This document shows positions 9,450 to 20,949 of a stretch of DNA of 64,000 bases, piece by piece. The stretch covers positions 1 to 64,000 of the forward strand of contig JBKBSO010000013.1 of the NCBI GenBank assembly GCA_046291695.1, in the 5' to 3' direction. Source of the stretch: PNNG01 sp046291695. GTDB taxonomy: Bacteria > Bacteroidota > Bacteroidia > UBA7662. The position numbers and the translations under genes are program-made. Under the pieces are notes generated by a model. The model searched no databases. It was not told where the DNA came from and saw only the letters and a program-made list of their open reading frames with translations. Within the stretch, counting starts at the first letter, position 1. Every line of letters begins with the position of its first letter.

Positions 9450-11206
9450 ATGTCTAAAGAAGATTCGTTTTATGCCGGTTTTAGCGAGCAATTGCTAACC
9501 GACTGGCAAGAAGTTGTGAGCAAGGAGTTGAAGGGTTCACCCATTGAAAAGTTGCGTTATCGGTCGGCCGACGGACTTGAGTACCTGCCCTTTTACACGA
9601 CTCAACAGCTTCCGCAACATGTGGAAGGGCATTTGCCGGCCGATTTTCCGTACCGAAGGGGGCTCTCTGCTTCGGGTAACGATTGGGCAGCGGTGGCCCA
9701 TATCGCAATAGATATGGATGTTAAAAAGGCTAATCGCCAGGCCCTGCATGCGCTCAACCATGGTGCTGATGCTCTTTGGTTCGATGGGCGTGTCGCTGAT
9801 TTTGATGCATTTGAAACACTTTGTAAGGATATACAGCCCCAATACATCCGCTTAATTTTTAGCGGCATTGAGGGCTTGGTTTTGGCAGAATGGCTAGGGC
9901 GCTGGGCAGAAAACTTGCAGCTCAGTCCAGCGGCCATGCGTGTTGCCCTACTTTGGCCCGCTACGGCATGGCCTGTTGATGGCGCTGTTTTGTTACAAAT
10001 GGCCCATACTTACCGCAAGCAGCTAACGGCTGTGGTTCCTTTTTTGATCAGCAGTGCAGCTATGCGCGCAGAAGGCGCGGGCCTTATAGAAGAAACAGCT
10101 TTGGCCTTGGCTGCCGGGCACGACTTATTGCACCGGCTAGTACAGGCAGGCTTATCCGTGGATGAGGCTGCGCCATTGATTCAATTCCAGCTGGCCCTCG
10201 ATACAGATTATTTTGCAGAGATTTGTCGTTTGCGTGCCTTCCGACAAGCCTGGGCAAAGATAGTGCAGACCTATGCGCCTGTACATAGTTGTAGTGCTGC
10301 TGCAACTTTGCATGCCCTGGCTGGAAGTCAAGCCTTGTATAGTCTCGACAGACACACGAATCTGCTACGCTTGACCAGTATGGGCATGTCGGCTGTGATT
10401 GGGGGTGTGGCTTCGCTTTGTTTGCCTGCTTTTGATTTGCCAGTGCATGGGGGTGATGATTTTTCGATGGAACTAAGTTTACAAATCCAGCTCATGCTCC
10501 GCTACGAAGCGCGTTTAAATGAAGTAGCTGATCCGGCCGGTGGTGCCTACTTTTTAGAATCGCTTACAGAGCAAATTGGGGAGAAGTCGTGGGCCCTTTT
10601 TCAGGACATTGAGCGTGTTGGTGGTTTTATGAGTTGGCAAGGCAGTGGTGCCTTGGATGTACTTCTTAAGGCCGGTGCGCAATCGCGTGAACAAGCTTTA
10701 GGAAATCGCAAGCAAATACGGGTGGGGGTGAATCAGTATCCAAATGGAATTGAGGTTTTGGCCGATTGGCAAGCAGCGAGTCTGCACAATGCATTTGATG
10801 CGCTACGATTACAAACGGCGAGGGCTTTGCCAAAGCCACGAATTTATTTGGCCACCACCGGAGACCTGACCATGCGAATGGCACGGCTAAATTTTAGTAT
10901 GAATTTTTTAGGCTGTGCCGGATACGAGCTGATGGCAGGCAAGGCATTTAGCAAGGCAGAGGAAGCTGCTGAGGAGGCCTTGGCAGCCGGAGCGCATGCA
11001 TTGGTCCTTTGTTGCGATGATGCCAGCTGGCCAGAGGCTGTTGCAGGCTTAAGTGCAAGGCTCAAAGGCAACATGTTGTTGATTTTGGCTGGGAATCCTG
11101 CAGCCATGGCGGATGAATTTAAGGCGGCAGGCTTTGAATTTTTTATTCACTTAAAGGCCAATGTACTCGATACTTTACAAAGCATACAATCAAAACTGCT
11201 CCGCTC

Positions 11207-11210
<4 letters not shown>
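9450..11210 (+). CDS. mutA: Methylmalonyl-CoA mutase small subunit
   Basis: Small (beta) subunit of the B12-dependent mutase that interconverts succinyl-CoA and R-methylmalonyl-CoA. 586 residues from the ATG at 9450 (MSKEDSFYAGFSEQLLTDWQ), which matches the usual N-terminus better than the ATG-less upstream extension to 9381. A TIM-barrel half is followed by a B12-binding-like domain (IYLATTGDLTMRMARLNFSM) that lacks the DxHxxG cobalt-ligand motif. This is normal for the non-catalytic subunit. The stop overlaps the mutB start by four bases (ATGA), so translation is coupled. It is the first gene of mutA-mutB-(GT-C-like)-meaB. Confidence 0.93.
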
Positions 11211-13342
<2,132 letters not shown>

Positions 13343-13349
13343 AAGCTTG

Positions 13350-14723
13350 GTGTGGTTGCAGGTACTGCTGGCGGTGTTCTTTGCTGTCGGACTGGCTTGG
13401 GTCGACCGTTACGGACCTCAAGTGAGTTTCGATAGTTTGTATTATGCCAATGCGGCCGAACACCTTATACGAGGCCAGGGATTTAGCACCTTACGCTGGG
13501 GTTTTGTTGATCCGGATACACACTATGCTCCTTTGTATGCCTTGCTTTTAGCGGGTTTTAGCTGGCTGAGCACAACAAGCCCATTGGATTTGGGATGGCT
13601 GATGTACCTGAATGCTGCGTTGAATATCTGGCTATTTGCACGACTGGGCCGGCACTTTAGCCTTAGCTTTTGGCAACAATTGCTTTGGCCCCTGCTGTTT
13701 GCCCTCAGCCTTGCTTTTTTACAAGTGCATACCAGTTTTTGGTCGGAACCACTCTACTTAAGTTTTTTGTTACTGGCATTCGATCAATTGTTGAGGCCGC
13801 AAACAAGACGTCGGGTTTGGCTCTTGGCTTTTATTACTGGTATGGCGGTTTTGGTTCGTTTTGCTGGCTTGTTTGTGCTGCCTTTTTTTGCGGTTTGGCT
13901 TTGGCTGAAAGCCGATGGTCGGCAGCAGGCCCGACAGCATTTTTGGACCTATAGTGCCTTAAGTATCTTGCCTTTTTTGATATGGACGGTCCGAAATAAA
14001 TGGGTTGCCAATCAATTAAGTTCGCGACGGCTGTTTTGGACTTTTGAGCCAGCTGATTTTGTGCTTGGCATCGAAGAGTTCATGAAATGGCCGGCTTGGG
14101 TGCTGCTTATTCTTGCCGGCATCTTGCTGCAACGATTGGTCGCAAATAAGCAGGTTTGGCGGCAGCTCCATTGGAGTTGGATGCTTATTTATCCCTTCAT
14201 TTTTATTCTTTGGCTGATGCTGGCCAAATGGTTGGCCGATCCGGTGATTCCATTTGATGGTCGTATGTTAAGTCCGGTTTTGCCTTTTTTTGGTGTGTAT
14301 ACCTATTGGTTGTGGCAAGAAAAAGCATTGGCCAAATGGTCGGTGCCGCTTTTGGCAATAGCTATCTTACTTGGCGGTTGGGCTTCTTCGCGTTTTCTGA
14401 ATCAGATTTATGTGCAGGGCTTTGGTTATGGCCGTAAAGAAATGCGTATAGATACAGGTCCTGCGCAGGTATTTCTGCAACAAGCTGAGCAGGGTGTACA
14501 AGTTTACACCACCGCCGAAGAGCAGCTTATGTGGTCATATTGGTTAAAGATGCCTGTGCAACGTTTTGAGTATGCCACGGCTTTGCCAGATAGCTTTTAC
14601 CTGTTGCGTTATCCCGATGCTTTTAGTTTTGAGATGCCTGAAGTTCCGGTGAACATGGATACCCTGCTGCCCGGTCGAATTTGGAAGGTGTATCCACTAA
14701 AAAGCCATAATATTGCAGAATGA
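13350..14723 (+). CDS. GT-C-like polytopic membrane protein in the mutase operon
   Basis: About 457 residues from the GTG at 13350, with about nine to eleven membrane segments. After the first segment comes a lumenal-type loop with an acidic residue and aromatic pattern (VSFDSLYYANAAEHLIRGQGF), as in GT39/PMT_2 and ArnT-like GT-C glycosyltransferases that use lipid-linked sugars; the donor and acceptor are not known. The start is uncertain: an in-frame ATG at 13251 would overlap mutB by 92 bases and add a basic 33-residue tail, and TTG at 13347 is also possible. The stop overlaps the meaB start by four bases (ATGA), so the gene is embedded in the methylmalonyl-CoA operon although no link to mutase chemistry is evident. 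Confidence 0.7.
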   Translation: MWLQVLLAVFFAVGLAWVDRYGPQVSFDSLYYANAAEHLIRGQGFSTLRWGFVDPDTHYAPLYALLLAGFSWLSTTSPLDLGWLMYLNAALNIWLFARLGRHFSLSFWQQLLWPLLFALSLAFLQVHTSFWSEPLYLSFLLLAFDQLLRPQTRRRVWLLAFITGMAVLVRFAGLFVLPFFAVWLWLKADGRQQARQHFWTYSALSILPFLIWTVRNKWVANQLSSRRLFWTFEPADFVLGIEEFMKWPAWVLLILAGILLQRLVANKQVWRQLHWSWMLIYPFIFILWLMLAKWLADPVIPFDGRMLSPVLPFFGVYTYWLWQEKALAKWSVPLLAIAILLGGWASSRFLNQIYVQGFGYGRKEMRIDTGPAQVFLQQAEQGVQVYTTAEEQLMWSYWLKMPVQRFEYATALPDSFYLLRYPDAFSFEMPEVPVNMDTLLPGRIWKVYPLKSHNIAE

Positions 14724-15700
14724 AGTTGCCAGAGGTAGATAGTTTGCTCAAGGGATTGCTGGCCGGTGAACGCGCTATGCTGGGCAGGGCCATTACCCTG
14801 GTCGAAAGTCAATTGGCAAATCACCAGCAGTTGGCGGCCCAGCTACTGGAGGCTGCTTTACCGCATACGGGCAAGGCCTGGCGTATTGGCATTACAGGTG
14901 TGCCGGGCGTGGGTAAAAGTACTTTTATCGATGCTTTTGGTAGTTTACTCACGGCTGCCGGGCATCGGGTTGCGGTTTTGGCCATCGATCCGAGCAGTTC
15001 ACGCACCGGTGGCAGCATTTTGGGCGACAAAACACGCATGGAGCGACTGGCTTACGACGACCGCGCTTTCATTAGACCTACGGCTGCTGGAAGTGCTTTG
15101 GGTGGAGTTGCTCGCGCCAGTTGGGAGGCCATGATTTTGTGCGAAGCGGCTGGATACGACATGATCCTTATCGAAACCGTAGGAGTAGGCCAAAGCGAAA
15201 CAGCCGTAGCCGGCCTGGTTGATTTTTTTGTGCTGCTGATGCTGAGTGGTGCCGGCGACGAGCTGCAGGGCATCAAACGCGGCATAATGGAAATGGCCGA
15301 TTTATTGCTCATCAATAAGGCCGAAGGCGATAACCTGAATCCGGCGAAAATGGCCGCTGCGAACTACCGGAATGCCCTGCACCTTTTTCCCCCACATCCC
15401 GCCAGCTGGACGCCCCTGGTGCAGCTTTGCTCGGCACAGGATGGCAGCGGTTTGGAAGATGTTTGGCATAGTGTACAGCGTTTCTTTGACCTTACCGCTT
15501 CCAATGGCCACCTGCAACAACAGCGTGCAAGGCAGCGCATTAAGCACTTCCGCGACTTTACCCGGCAGCGCCTCGAACAACGGTTACTCAACAGCCCGCA
15601 GCAGCAAGCGCTGGCCCGGGAACTGGAAAAACAAGTGGCTACAGGAAGTATGAGTCCTTATGCGGCAACTGAGGCACTCATTCATGGGCTCGATCTTTAG
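14720..15700 (+). CDS. meaB: Methylmalonyl-CoA mutase G-protein chaperone MeaB/ArgK
   Basis: 326 residues. SIMIBI-class GTPase that gates cofactor loading and protects methylmalonyl-CoA mutase from inactivation. The P-loop is GVPGVGKST (G60-T68), followed by DPSSSRTGGSILGDKTRM, the ETVGVGQSE switch and the NKAEGD base-recognition motif. The final helical part is the dimerisation arm usual for the family. Its location behind mutAB is the standard arrangement, but here a membrane-protein gene is interposed and overlaps its start codon. Older annotation of this family as an arginine kinase (ArgK) is not supported. Confidence 0.95.
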   Translation: MKLPEVDSLLKGLLAGERAMLGRAITLVESQLANHQQLAAQLLEAALPHTGKAWRIGITGVPGVGKSTFIDAFGSLLTAAGHRVAVLAIDPSSSRTGGSILGDKTRMERLAYDDRAFIRPTAAGSALGGVARASWEAMILCEAAGYDMILIETVGVGQSETAVAGLVDFFVLLMLSGAGDELQGIKRGIMEMADLLLINKAEGDNLNPAKMAAANYRNALHLFPPHPASWTPLVQLCSAQDGSGLEDVWHSVQRFFDLTASNGHLQQQRARQRIKHFRDFTRQRLEQRLLNSPQQQALARELEKQVATGSMSPYAATEALIHGLDL

Positions 15701-15780
15701 GAAACAGATACGGTAGATTCAGCAGACTGACATTTGCTTATTTTCTGATTTATGCATTACTTTAGTTAAAAATCAGATGG

Positions 15781-16437
15781 ATGTATAAAGTTTTTTGGCT
15801 GGTGTTTTTGCTGGGTTTTGGAAAGCCATGTCTGGCGCAGTTTCCCGAAAAAGAAGCCTATACCGGACCGAATAAACAGGAGTTGGGTGTGTCGTTTGGC
15901 GTATTTACCAGTGCCTGGGCCTACTTGCCTACGGGTTTGTTTAATGTGTTAAGGGTACTGGATGCGACCGCGGGCTTACAGTATCGACGCCTGTTTTTTT
16001 CGACCCTAAGTTGGGAAGCCGGGCTTCATTACCAACGTTCGCATTTTTATGCCGATCGGGGGAGGCCGCAACAAGGCGGTGGCTATTTACGCCTTCAGGA
16101 TTTGAGCTACCTGGCTGTTCCGTTGCGGTTGAATTACCAAAGTCCCGGAAAAACGGGATTTTCCCTGGGCATTGGCACACAAATTCAGGGCATGTTGCAA
16201 GGCAGGCAGGAATGGGTGGCTTTGGGGCTGCAAAATCAGACCGTTGAGGTAAAAAGTGCATGGCGCGATAGCCGGGTTCGAGTTACGCCCTGGGTCCATA
16301 CCGGGTTTAATCACCAATTGAATGCAGTTAGCAATTTGCGCTTGGAATGTTCCTGGGACCTGATGCGCTTTGGTTTGGGCGAACCCGCCTGGCCATTGAT
16401 CCAGCTGACGTTTTTTAGCCGATTGCCTGAACCTTAG
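15781..16437 (+). CDS. Outer-membrane beta-barrel protein (PorT/OMP_b-brl-like)
   Basis: 218 residues with a signal peptide (MYKVFWLVFLLGFGKPCLAQ). The rest alternates in the manner of an eight-strand barrel: QELGVSFGVF, AGLQYRRLFFS, WEAGLHYQRSHF, VPLRLNYQSP, TGFSLGIGTQIQG, NLRLECSWDLMRFG. A terminal phenylalanine-rich strand (PLIQLTFFSRL) supports outer-membrane insertion. It follows meaB by 80 bp and may be read from its own promoter. A disrupted paralogue lies immediately downstream at 16500. Function unknown. Confidence 0.65.
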   Translation: MYKVFWLVFLLGFGKPCLAQFPEKEAYTGPNKQELGVSFGVFTSAWAYLPTGLFNVLRVLDATAGLQYRRLFFSTLSWEAGLHYQRSHFYADRGRPQQGGGYLRLQDLSYLAVPLRLNYQSPGKTGFSLGIGTQIQGMLQGRQEWVALGLQNQTVEVKSAWRDSRVRVTPWVHTGFNHQLNAVSNLRLECSWDLMRFGLGEPAWPLIQLTFFSRLPEP

Positions 16438-16499
16438 TCAAATTTGGATGATATGGTGTATTTTCGGCTCGTGTTGAACTGGTTTAAGGAATTGTGTTG

Positions 16500-17195
16500 A
16501 TGAAAAAGTACAGAATTGGCGTTTCCAAAGGAGTTAAGAATCCTAACCGCCTTCTGCCTAAGCGGTTCGTTGTGCAGGGTTTGTTTCTGCTTTCAACCAT
16601 TTGTTTTTTAACTACGGCTGCTATGGCTCAGGAAAAATCTGGGCAAAAACTCGTGAAAGAGATTGGCATTTCAGTGCACGGTCACGCACTACCGAGCTAG
16701 GTGTGGCCGGAAACCAGGTATTTTTTTGGAAGGCAATGTTTTACCCAGTCGGGTTTGGGCTTTCATTACCGACAACAGCTTTTTGGTCTTCTTAGTGCTG
16801 AAGTGGCATTCAAATACGACCATGAGTTTGTTCGGGCAGTTTCCTATGGCAGCACCTATGTTCAACAAGCCGGTGGATTTAGTTTGCCAATTCGACTTCA
16901 ACTTCAAACGCCTGGCAAAGCGGGTTTGAATTTAGGTGCTGGTTATGCCGTTTCCAAAGGCGTATATGCACAGCATTATTTTAATTGTGAACGGATTTAC
17001 TATGTTAATCCTTGGCAGGGCTTGGCCTGGCAATACGGCTTACATCTTTATGCAGGTGTGTTTTATCAACTCAATCAAAACTACCAATTGCGGGTAGAGG
17101 CTGATTTTGCTCCGTATTTAACCCAAATGGGTGCGGTAAATACTACTGAAATTCAATTCACTTGTTTTCGGCGACTCAAAGCAAAGACTCGCTAA
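16500..17195 (+). pseudogene. Outer-membrane barrel paralogue broken by an in-frame TAG
   Basis: The first 66 codons (ATG at 16500) give an N-terminal extension, a hydrophobic signal (FVVQGLFLLSTICFLTTAAMAQ) and EIGISVHGHALPS, then TAG at 16698-16700. The same frame continues to 17195 and clearly matches the neighbour at 15781: GLGFHYRQQLFGLLSAEVAF against AGLQYRRLFFSTLSWEAGL, and LQTPGKAGLNLGAGYAVSKG against YQSPGKTGFSLGIGTQIQG. The spacing between conserved blocks is about the same in both, so a point mutation or read error to an amber codon would be enough. A pair of compensating frameshifts around 16680-16740 is an alternative, because the next frame reads TELGVAGN there. Confidence 0.65.
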
Positions 17196-17504
17196 AGCCT
17201 TGGCTGGTATGCAGGGGGGTATTTTCGTAATCGAATTTGTTAAGCGCTCAGCGCCTTTCGGTAAGCAGTACAAGGCAGGCGATTAACAACCTGTAAGTGC
17301 GTAATCTGCCAGTTGAGTGCACCATTTTGCACTTCTGCAACAGGTCGAAATTTAAGTTGTCAGGGGTGGAATTGCCCAAGGTTATGCAAAATATGAATGG
17401 CTAGGATGTATGCGTTGAGCGCAATAAAAGCCGCATCAACCCCTTCTAAAGGCATGGGGTTGATGGTGTAATGGAATATGCTTTCGGTTAGCCGTTGCGC
17501 TCCC
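17196..17504. other. Non-coding region with a 10-bp inverted repeat
   Basis: No gene is visible. CATCAACCCC (17434-17443) and GGGGTTGATG (17456-17465) form a perfect 10-bp stem with a 12-base loop but no T tract follows. It could be a weak terminator for the preceding (broken) gene or part of the mrp leader. Confidence 0.5.
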
Positions 17505-17512
17505 TATCTTTG
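17505..17512 (+). promoter_or_regulatory. -7 element TATCTTTG before mrp
   Basis: Matches the Bacteroidota sigma-A -7 consensus TAnnTTTG. It ends six bases before the ATG at 17519, so the transcript would have almost no leader. No convincing -33 TTG at the usual distance. Confidence 0.5.
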
Positions 17513-17518
17513 CCCATT

Positions 17519-18577
17519 ATGACCCACACCCCCAATAACGAACAAGTATTGCATGCACTCAGCCGGGTACAGGAGCCTGATTTGAAGCGCGATTTGGTGA
17601 GCCTCAAAATGATTGAAAAGCTTACGGTAGATGCCTCAGGTATCAGTTTTACCGTGTTGCTCACCACGCCGGCTTGTCCGCTTAAAGACCAGATTGAGGC
17701 CGATTGTCGTGCCGAATTGGCCCGTGATTTTGGTGATACGCCGGTGCAAATCAGCATGGTAGCGCGAACCCTAGGTCAAAAAACAGGGCGAGATTTATTA
17801 CCTGGTGTAAAAAACGTGGTGTTGATTACCTCGGGCAAGGGTGGGGTGGGCAAAAGTACGGTAGCGGCTAATTTGGCTGTTGCCCTTGCGCGCACCGGCG
17901 CTTCAGTAGGTTTGATGGATGCCGATATATATGGTCCGAGTATGCCCATGATGTTTGGTTTGCAAGGGCAGCGTCCGGAGATGGCCGGCGAAAAAATTGT
18001 GCCCATTAAAAAGCATGGGGTACATGTATTGAGCATCGGTTTGCTTGTTGACGAGAAGCAGGCGGTGGTATGGCGTGGGCCGATGGCCAGCAATGCTTTA
18101 CGCCAGTTTTTTACCGATGTGGCTTGGGGTGAGCTCGATTATTTGCTTATCGATTTGCCACCTGGCACCGGCGACATCCACCTAACCTTGGCGCAGCTGC
18201 TCGAAGTGGCGGGTGCGGTGGTGGTAACCACACCCCAGCAGGTGGCCCTGGCCGATGCCCGCAAGGGTGCTGCGATGTTTAACATGACGTCTATCAACAT
18301 TCCGCTTTTGGGGGTCATTGAAAATATGAGTTGGTTTACACCCATTCCGCATCCGGATGAAAGGTATTACATTTTAGGCAAGGGAGGTGGCCGTAGTTTG
18401 GCCGAGGAGTTTGGGGTGCCTTTGTTGGGGCAAATCCCTTTGGTTCAGGGTATTGCTGAGGCGGCCGATCAGGGGCAGCCGGTGGTGATGCATGAGGGCA
18501 ATCCATCGGCGCAGTATTATGCTGATTTGGCCGGGGCGGTGGCGCAGGCTTTGGCGGTACGGAATGCGAGGGGATGA
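17519..18577 (+). CDS. apbC: Mrp/ApbC family iron-sulfur carrier P-loop ATPase
   Basis: 352 residues from the ATG at 17519; an upstream in-frame start at 17495 would overlap the promoter. An N-terminal MIP18/DUF59-like domain (about 1-85) is followed by a ParA/MinD-type ATPase with the deviant Walker A KGGVGKST (K107-T114) and DADIYGPSMP. The family delivers Fe-S clusters to apo-proteins. The dimer-bridging CxxC usual in Mrp after ENMSxF is absent: here the stretch reads ENMSWFTPIPHPDERYYIL, with no cysteine anywhere in the ATPase domain. The NifU-like gene follows at 18700, consistent with a shared role in cluster biogenesis. Confidence 0.88.
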   Translation: MTHTPNNEQVLHALSRVQEPDLKRDLVSLKMIEKLTVDASGISFTVLLTTPACPLKDQIEADCRAELARDFGDTPVQISMVARTLGQKTGRDLLPGVKNVVLITSGKGGVGKSTVAANLAVALARTGASVGLMDADIYGPSMPMMFGLQGQRPEMAGEKIVPIKKHGVHVLSIGLLVDEKQAVVWRGPMASNALRQFFTDVAWGELDYLLIDLPPGTGDIHLTLAQLLEVAGAVVVTTPQQVALADARKGAAMFNMTSINIPLLGVIENMSWFTPIPHPDERYYILGKGGGRSLAEEFGVPLLGQIPLVQGIAEAADQGQPVVMHEGNPSAQYYADLAGAVAQALAVRNARG

Positions 18578-18687
18578 AAAGCGATGAAGGGGATCGGCGT
18601 TTTTGTTTTTTGCCTACACGCCATCACTTTGATCATCACTTATTATCCCCTTTCATCTCCCTGCCTCCATTCCCACATCTTTTTGTG

Positions 18688-18695
18688 TATTTTTG
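18688..18695 (+). promoter_or_regulatory. -7 element TATTTTTG before the NifU-like gene
   Basis: Matches TAnnTTTG and ends four bases before the ATG at 18700. Transcription from it would be leaderless or nearly so. No clear -33 element. Confidence 0.4.
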
Positions 18696-18699
18696 TAGC

Positions 18700-18951
18700 A
18701 TGAACGATTTGTTTAACCGGGTTGACGAAGCTTTGAACGGCATTCGTCCGTACCTGCAGGCCGATGGCGGGAATGTTGAGTTGCTTGAAGTAACCGCGGA
18801 AAGGGTGGTGCGCCTGCGTCTTTTGGGTAGTTGCGAAAGTTGTAGCATGAGTGCGATGACCATGAAAGCCGGTATAGAGAAAACTATTCAGAAATCCATT
18901 CCTGAAATTGTGCGGGTAGAAGCTGTTAGTGAAAACCCTGATCAGGACTGA
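18700..18951 (+). CDS. NifU C-terminal-domain protein (Fe-S scaffold/carrier)
   Basis: 83 residues, a stand-alone NifU C-terminal domain. It starts LFNRVDEALNGIRPYLQADGG, and the cluster-binding CxxC is C45 and C48 (GSCESCSMSAMTMKAGIE). Such proteins assemble or carry [4Fe-4S]/[2Fe-2S] clusters. The ATG at 18700 is preferred over an upstream in-frame ATG at 18574 because the extra 42 residues are low-quality and the family begins here. It sits between mrp and pyrF; its stop overlaps the pyrF start by one base (TGATG), so the two are cotranslated. Confidence 0.9.
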   Translation: MNDLFNRVDEALNGIRPYLQADGGNVELLEVTAERVVRLRLLGSCESCSMSAMTMKAGIEKTIQKSIPEIVRVEAVSENPDQD

Positions 18952-19760
18952 TGAATCGTAAAGAATTGGTGGCCCAAATCAGGGCTAAAAGATCATTTTT
19001 GTGTGTGGGCCTTGATGCCGACCTTCACAAACTTCCTAAGCATTTGCTTTCGGACCCTGATCCTGTGCTGGCCTTCAACAAAGCCATCATTGATGCTACC
19101 GCCGACGTGGCTGTAGCCTATAAGCCCAACCTGGCATTTTACGAAAGTTTAGGCGTGCGCGGTTGGGATTCTTTGCAACAAACCCTCGATTATATACCGG
19201 CAGCTTGCTTCACCATAGCCGATGCTAAAAGGGGCGATATTGGCAATACGGCTGATATGTATGCTCGTGCCTTTTTTAAAACCTACAATTTTGATTCGGT
19301 TACGGTAAATCCGTATATGGGTCGCGATTCGGTGGACCCATTTTTGCAATACGAAGGAAAATGGGCCATTGTTCTTGGCCTAACGAGCAATGCTGGAGCC
19401 GCCGATTTTCAACTGGTGATAGATGCTGCGGGTGAGCCCATGTACAAACAGGCTATTCAAAAAATGGCAGACTGGGGTTCGGCAGACCGGATGATGTATG
19501 TGGTGGGTGCAACGCGGCCCGAAGCCTTAGGAGAAATAAGAAGGATGGTGCCAGACCACTTCTTTTTGGTACCCGGGGTGGGAGCGCAAGGAGGCAGCTT
19601 ATCGGAAGTCTTTGCACATGGTGCAAATGCTGATGTAGGCCTATTAGTAAATGCTTCTCGGAGTATTTTATATGCTTCTAATGGGCATGATTTTGCCGAA
19701 GCTGCCCGGGCCGAAGCCTTGCGTTTGCAGGCGGAGATGGCCTCGTTGATGGCTGGATAA
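18951..19760 (+). CDS. pyrF: Orotidine 5'-phosphate decarboxylase
   Basis: 269 residues, the longer type-2 form of OMP decarboxylase, which makes UMP in the last step of de novo pyrimidine synthesis. The catalytic set DAKRGDIGNTA begins at D91, with K93 and D96 as the expected catalytic residues; the N-terminus has FLCVGLDADLHKLPKHL and the C-terminal phosphate-binding part VPGVGAQGGS. It overlaps the NifU-like gene by one base and ends one base before the convergent reductase gene. Dihydroorotase (pyrC) is 13 kb away. Confidence 0.95.
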   Translation: MNRKELVAQIRAKRSFLCVGLDADLHKLPKHLLSDPDPVLAFNKAIIDATADVAVAYKPNLAFYESLGVRGWDSLQQTLDYIPAACFTIADAKRGDIGNTADMYARAFFKTYNFDSVTVNPYMGRDSVDPFLQYEGKWAIVLGLTSNAGAADFQLVIDAAGEPMYKQAIQKMADWGSADRMMYVVGATRPEALGEIRRMVPDHFFLVPGVGAQGGSLSEVFAHGANADVGLLVNASRSILYASNGHDFAEAARAEALRLQAEMASLMAG

Positions 19761-19761
19761 C

Positions 19762-20799
19762 TTATTCCACAATAAGTTCAGGGCTATCGGGAAGGGCCGT
19801 ACAGCTCAAAAAATAACCTGCTTCAATTTCCTTTTCGGTAAGTACTTCATTGAGGCGATGCAAAACTTTTCCTTTGGTAAGCTTGAGGGCACAGGTTCCA
19901 CACTGTCCGTTTTCGCAACTGTAGGGCAATGAGATCTGATTGGCCATGGCTGCCTTTAAGATGGTTTCCTCGCTTGACTGGCGGTAGTTTTTGCTCCCCA
20001 GTTGCACGTTTACTTCGAATGGCGTACGTACAGACGATTTTTGCGCCATGGGTATACCCTCTGAAGCAAAGTTTTCGCGTTTGATTTGATCTTCTTCGTA
20101 GCCCATAAAAAGCAGGGCAATGCGTATCATGCGCATATAAGCCATGGGTCCACAAAGATAAAATTGCAGCTGTTCCTTGTTCGGTATAACCGCAAAGGCG
20201 CGCTCTAAGATAAATTGGTTGAGCCGGCCGTTCAGGTGCGTGTTTTGGTCGACCAAACGACTGAAGTGCCAGTGGATCTTAAGCCGGTTAGGATATTGCG
20301 TGGCCAAATTTTGTAATTCTTGGTAAAATAGACAGCGATCGGGGCTTTTTTCGGAGTAATACAGCGTGGCTTTATGACTGGTGTATTGCAGCAATTGCCT
20401 GATGAGGGCATAGATGGGGGTGATGCCACTTCCGGCGGCAAAAAATACCTGCACTGGTGCCAACTTCAGGGTAAAACGACCGGATGGCGGCAAACTCTGA
20501 AGCAGACTTCCAGGCTGGATTGTTTTGAATAGCCATCTTGAAACTTCACCATTGGGCAGTTCACGTAGCGCGATTTGCGGATAGGGGTCTCCGGGTAAAC
20601 TGCAGAGCGAATACGACCGGCGTAAAATACGGTGTCCGATTTCGACCAAAAGGGTGAGGTGTTGCCCTGCGGTATAGTCCAGCCCGGGTTTATCGAAACT
20701 GATCAACAGAAAGTCATCAACCGGTTTTTGGGTAGATTTAACCTTCATCTTCAAAATATTTTCATTCATCGCCACGAATTTCGAATTTGTTTCTGGCAT
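19762..20799 (-). CDS. Ferredoxin-type oxidoreductase (FAD, NAD(P)H, [2Fe-2S])
   Basis: 345 residues, the PaaE/HCR-like three-domain layout: FAD-binding barrel (RRSYSLCSLP, about residue 60), NAD(P)-binding domain (FAAGSGITPIYALI; YLCGPMAYMRMI) and a C-terminal plant-type ferredoxin domain with cluster cysteines C295, C300, C303 (CENGQCGTC) and C333. It passes electrons from NAD(P)H through FAD and [2Fe-2S] to an acceptor. The start could also be the ATG at 20769. It is divergent from the fatty acid desaturase at 20950, which needs exactly such a donor, so the desaturase is the likely partner; this is inferred from position only. Confidence 0.88.
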   Translation of the reverse strand: MPETNSKFVAMNENILKMKVKSTQKPVDDFLLISFDKPGLDYTAGQHLTLLVEIGHRILRRSYSLCSLPGDPYPQIALRELPNGEVSRWLFKTIQPGSLLQSLPPSGRFTLKLAPVQVFFAAGSGITPIYALIRQLLQYTSHKATLYYSEKSPDRCLFYQELQNLATQYPNRLKIHWHFSRLVDQNTHLNGRLNQFILERAFAVIPNKEQLQFYLCGPMAYMRMIRIALLFMGYEEDQIKRENFASEGIPMAQKSSVRTPFEVNVQLGSKNYRQSSEETILKAAMANQISLPYSCENGQCGTCALKLTKGKVLHRLNEVLTEKEIEAGYFLSCTALPDSPELIVE

Positions 20800-20893
20800 C
20801 GCAAAAGGCTGTTTTTTGTATTTTGTCTAGTGTAAATTCAGACCTAAAGGTCAAAATATTTTTTTTAGCTGCTCGTAATGCTCAAAAATCACT

Positions 20894-20901
20894 TACTTTT
20901 G
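20894..20901 (+). promoter_or_regulatory. -7 element TACTTTTG before the desaturase
   Basis: Matches TAnnTTTG, 48 bases before the ATG at 20950. No TTG is at the expected -33 position, so this is a partial promoter match. Confidence 0.45.
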
Positions 20902-20949
20902 TATTTACGGAGCGCGACATATTTCGCGTTTCGGAGTTTAAAGTAATTT

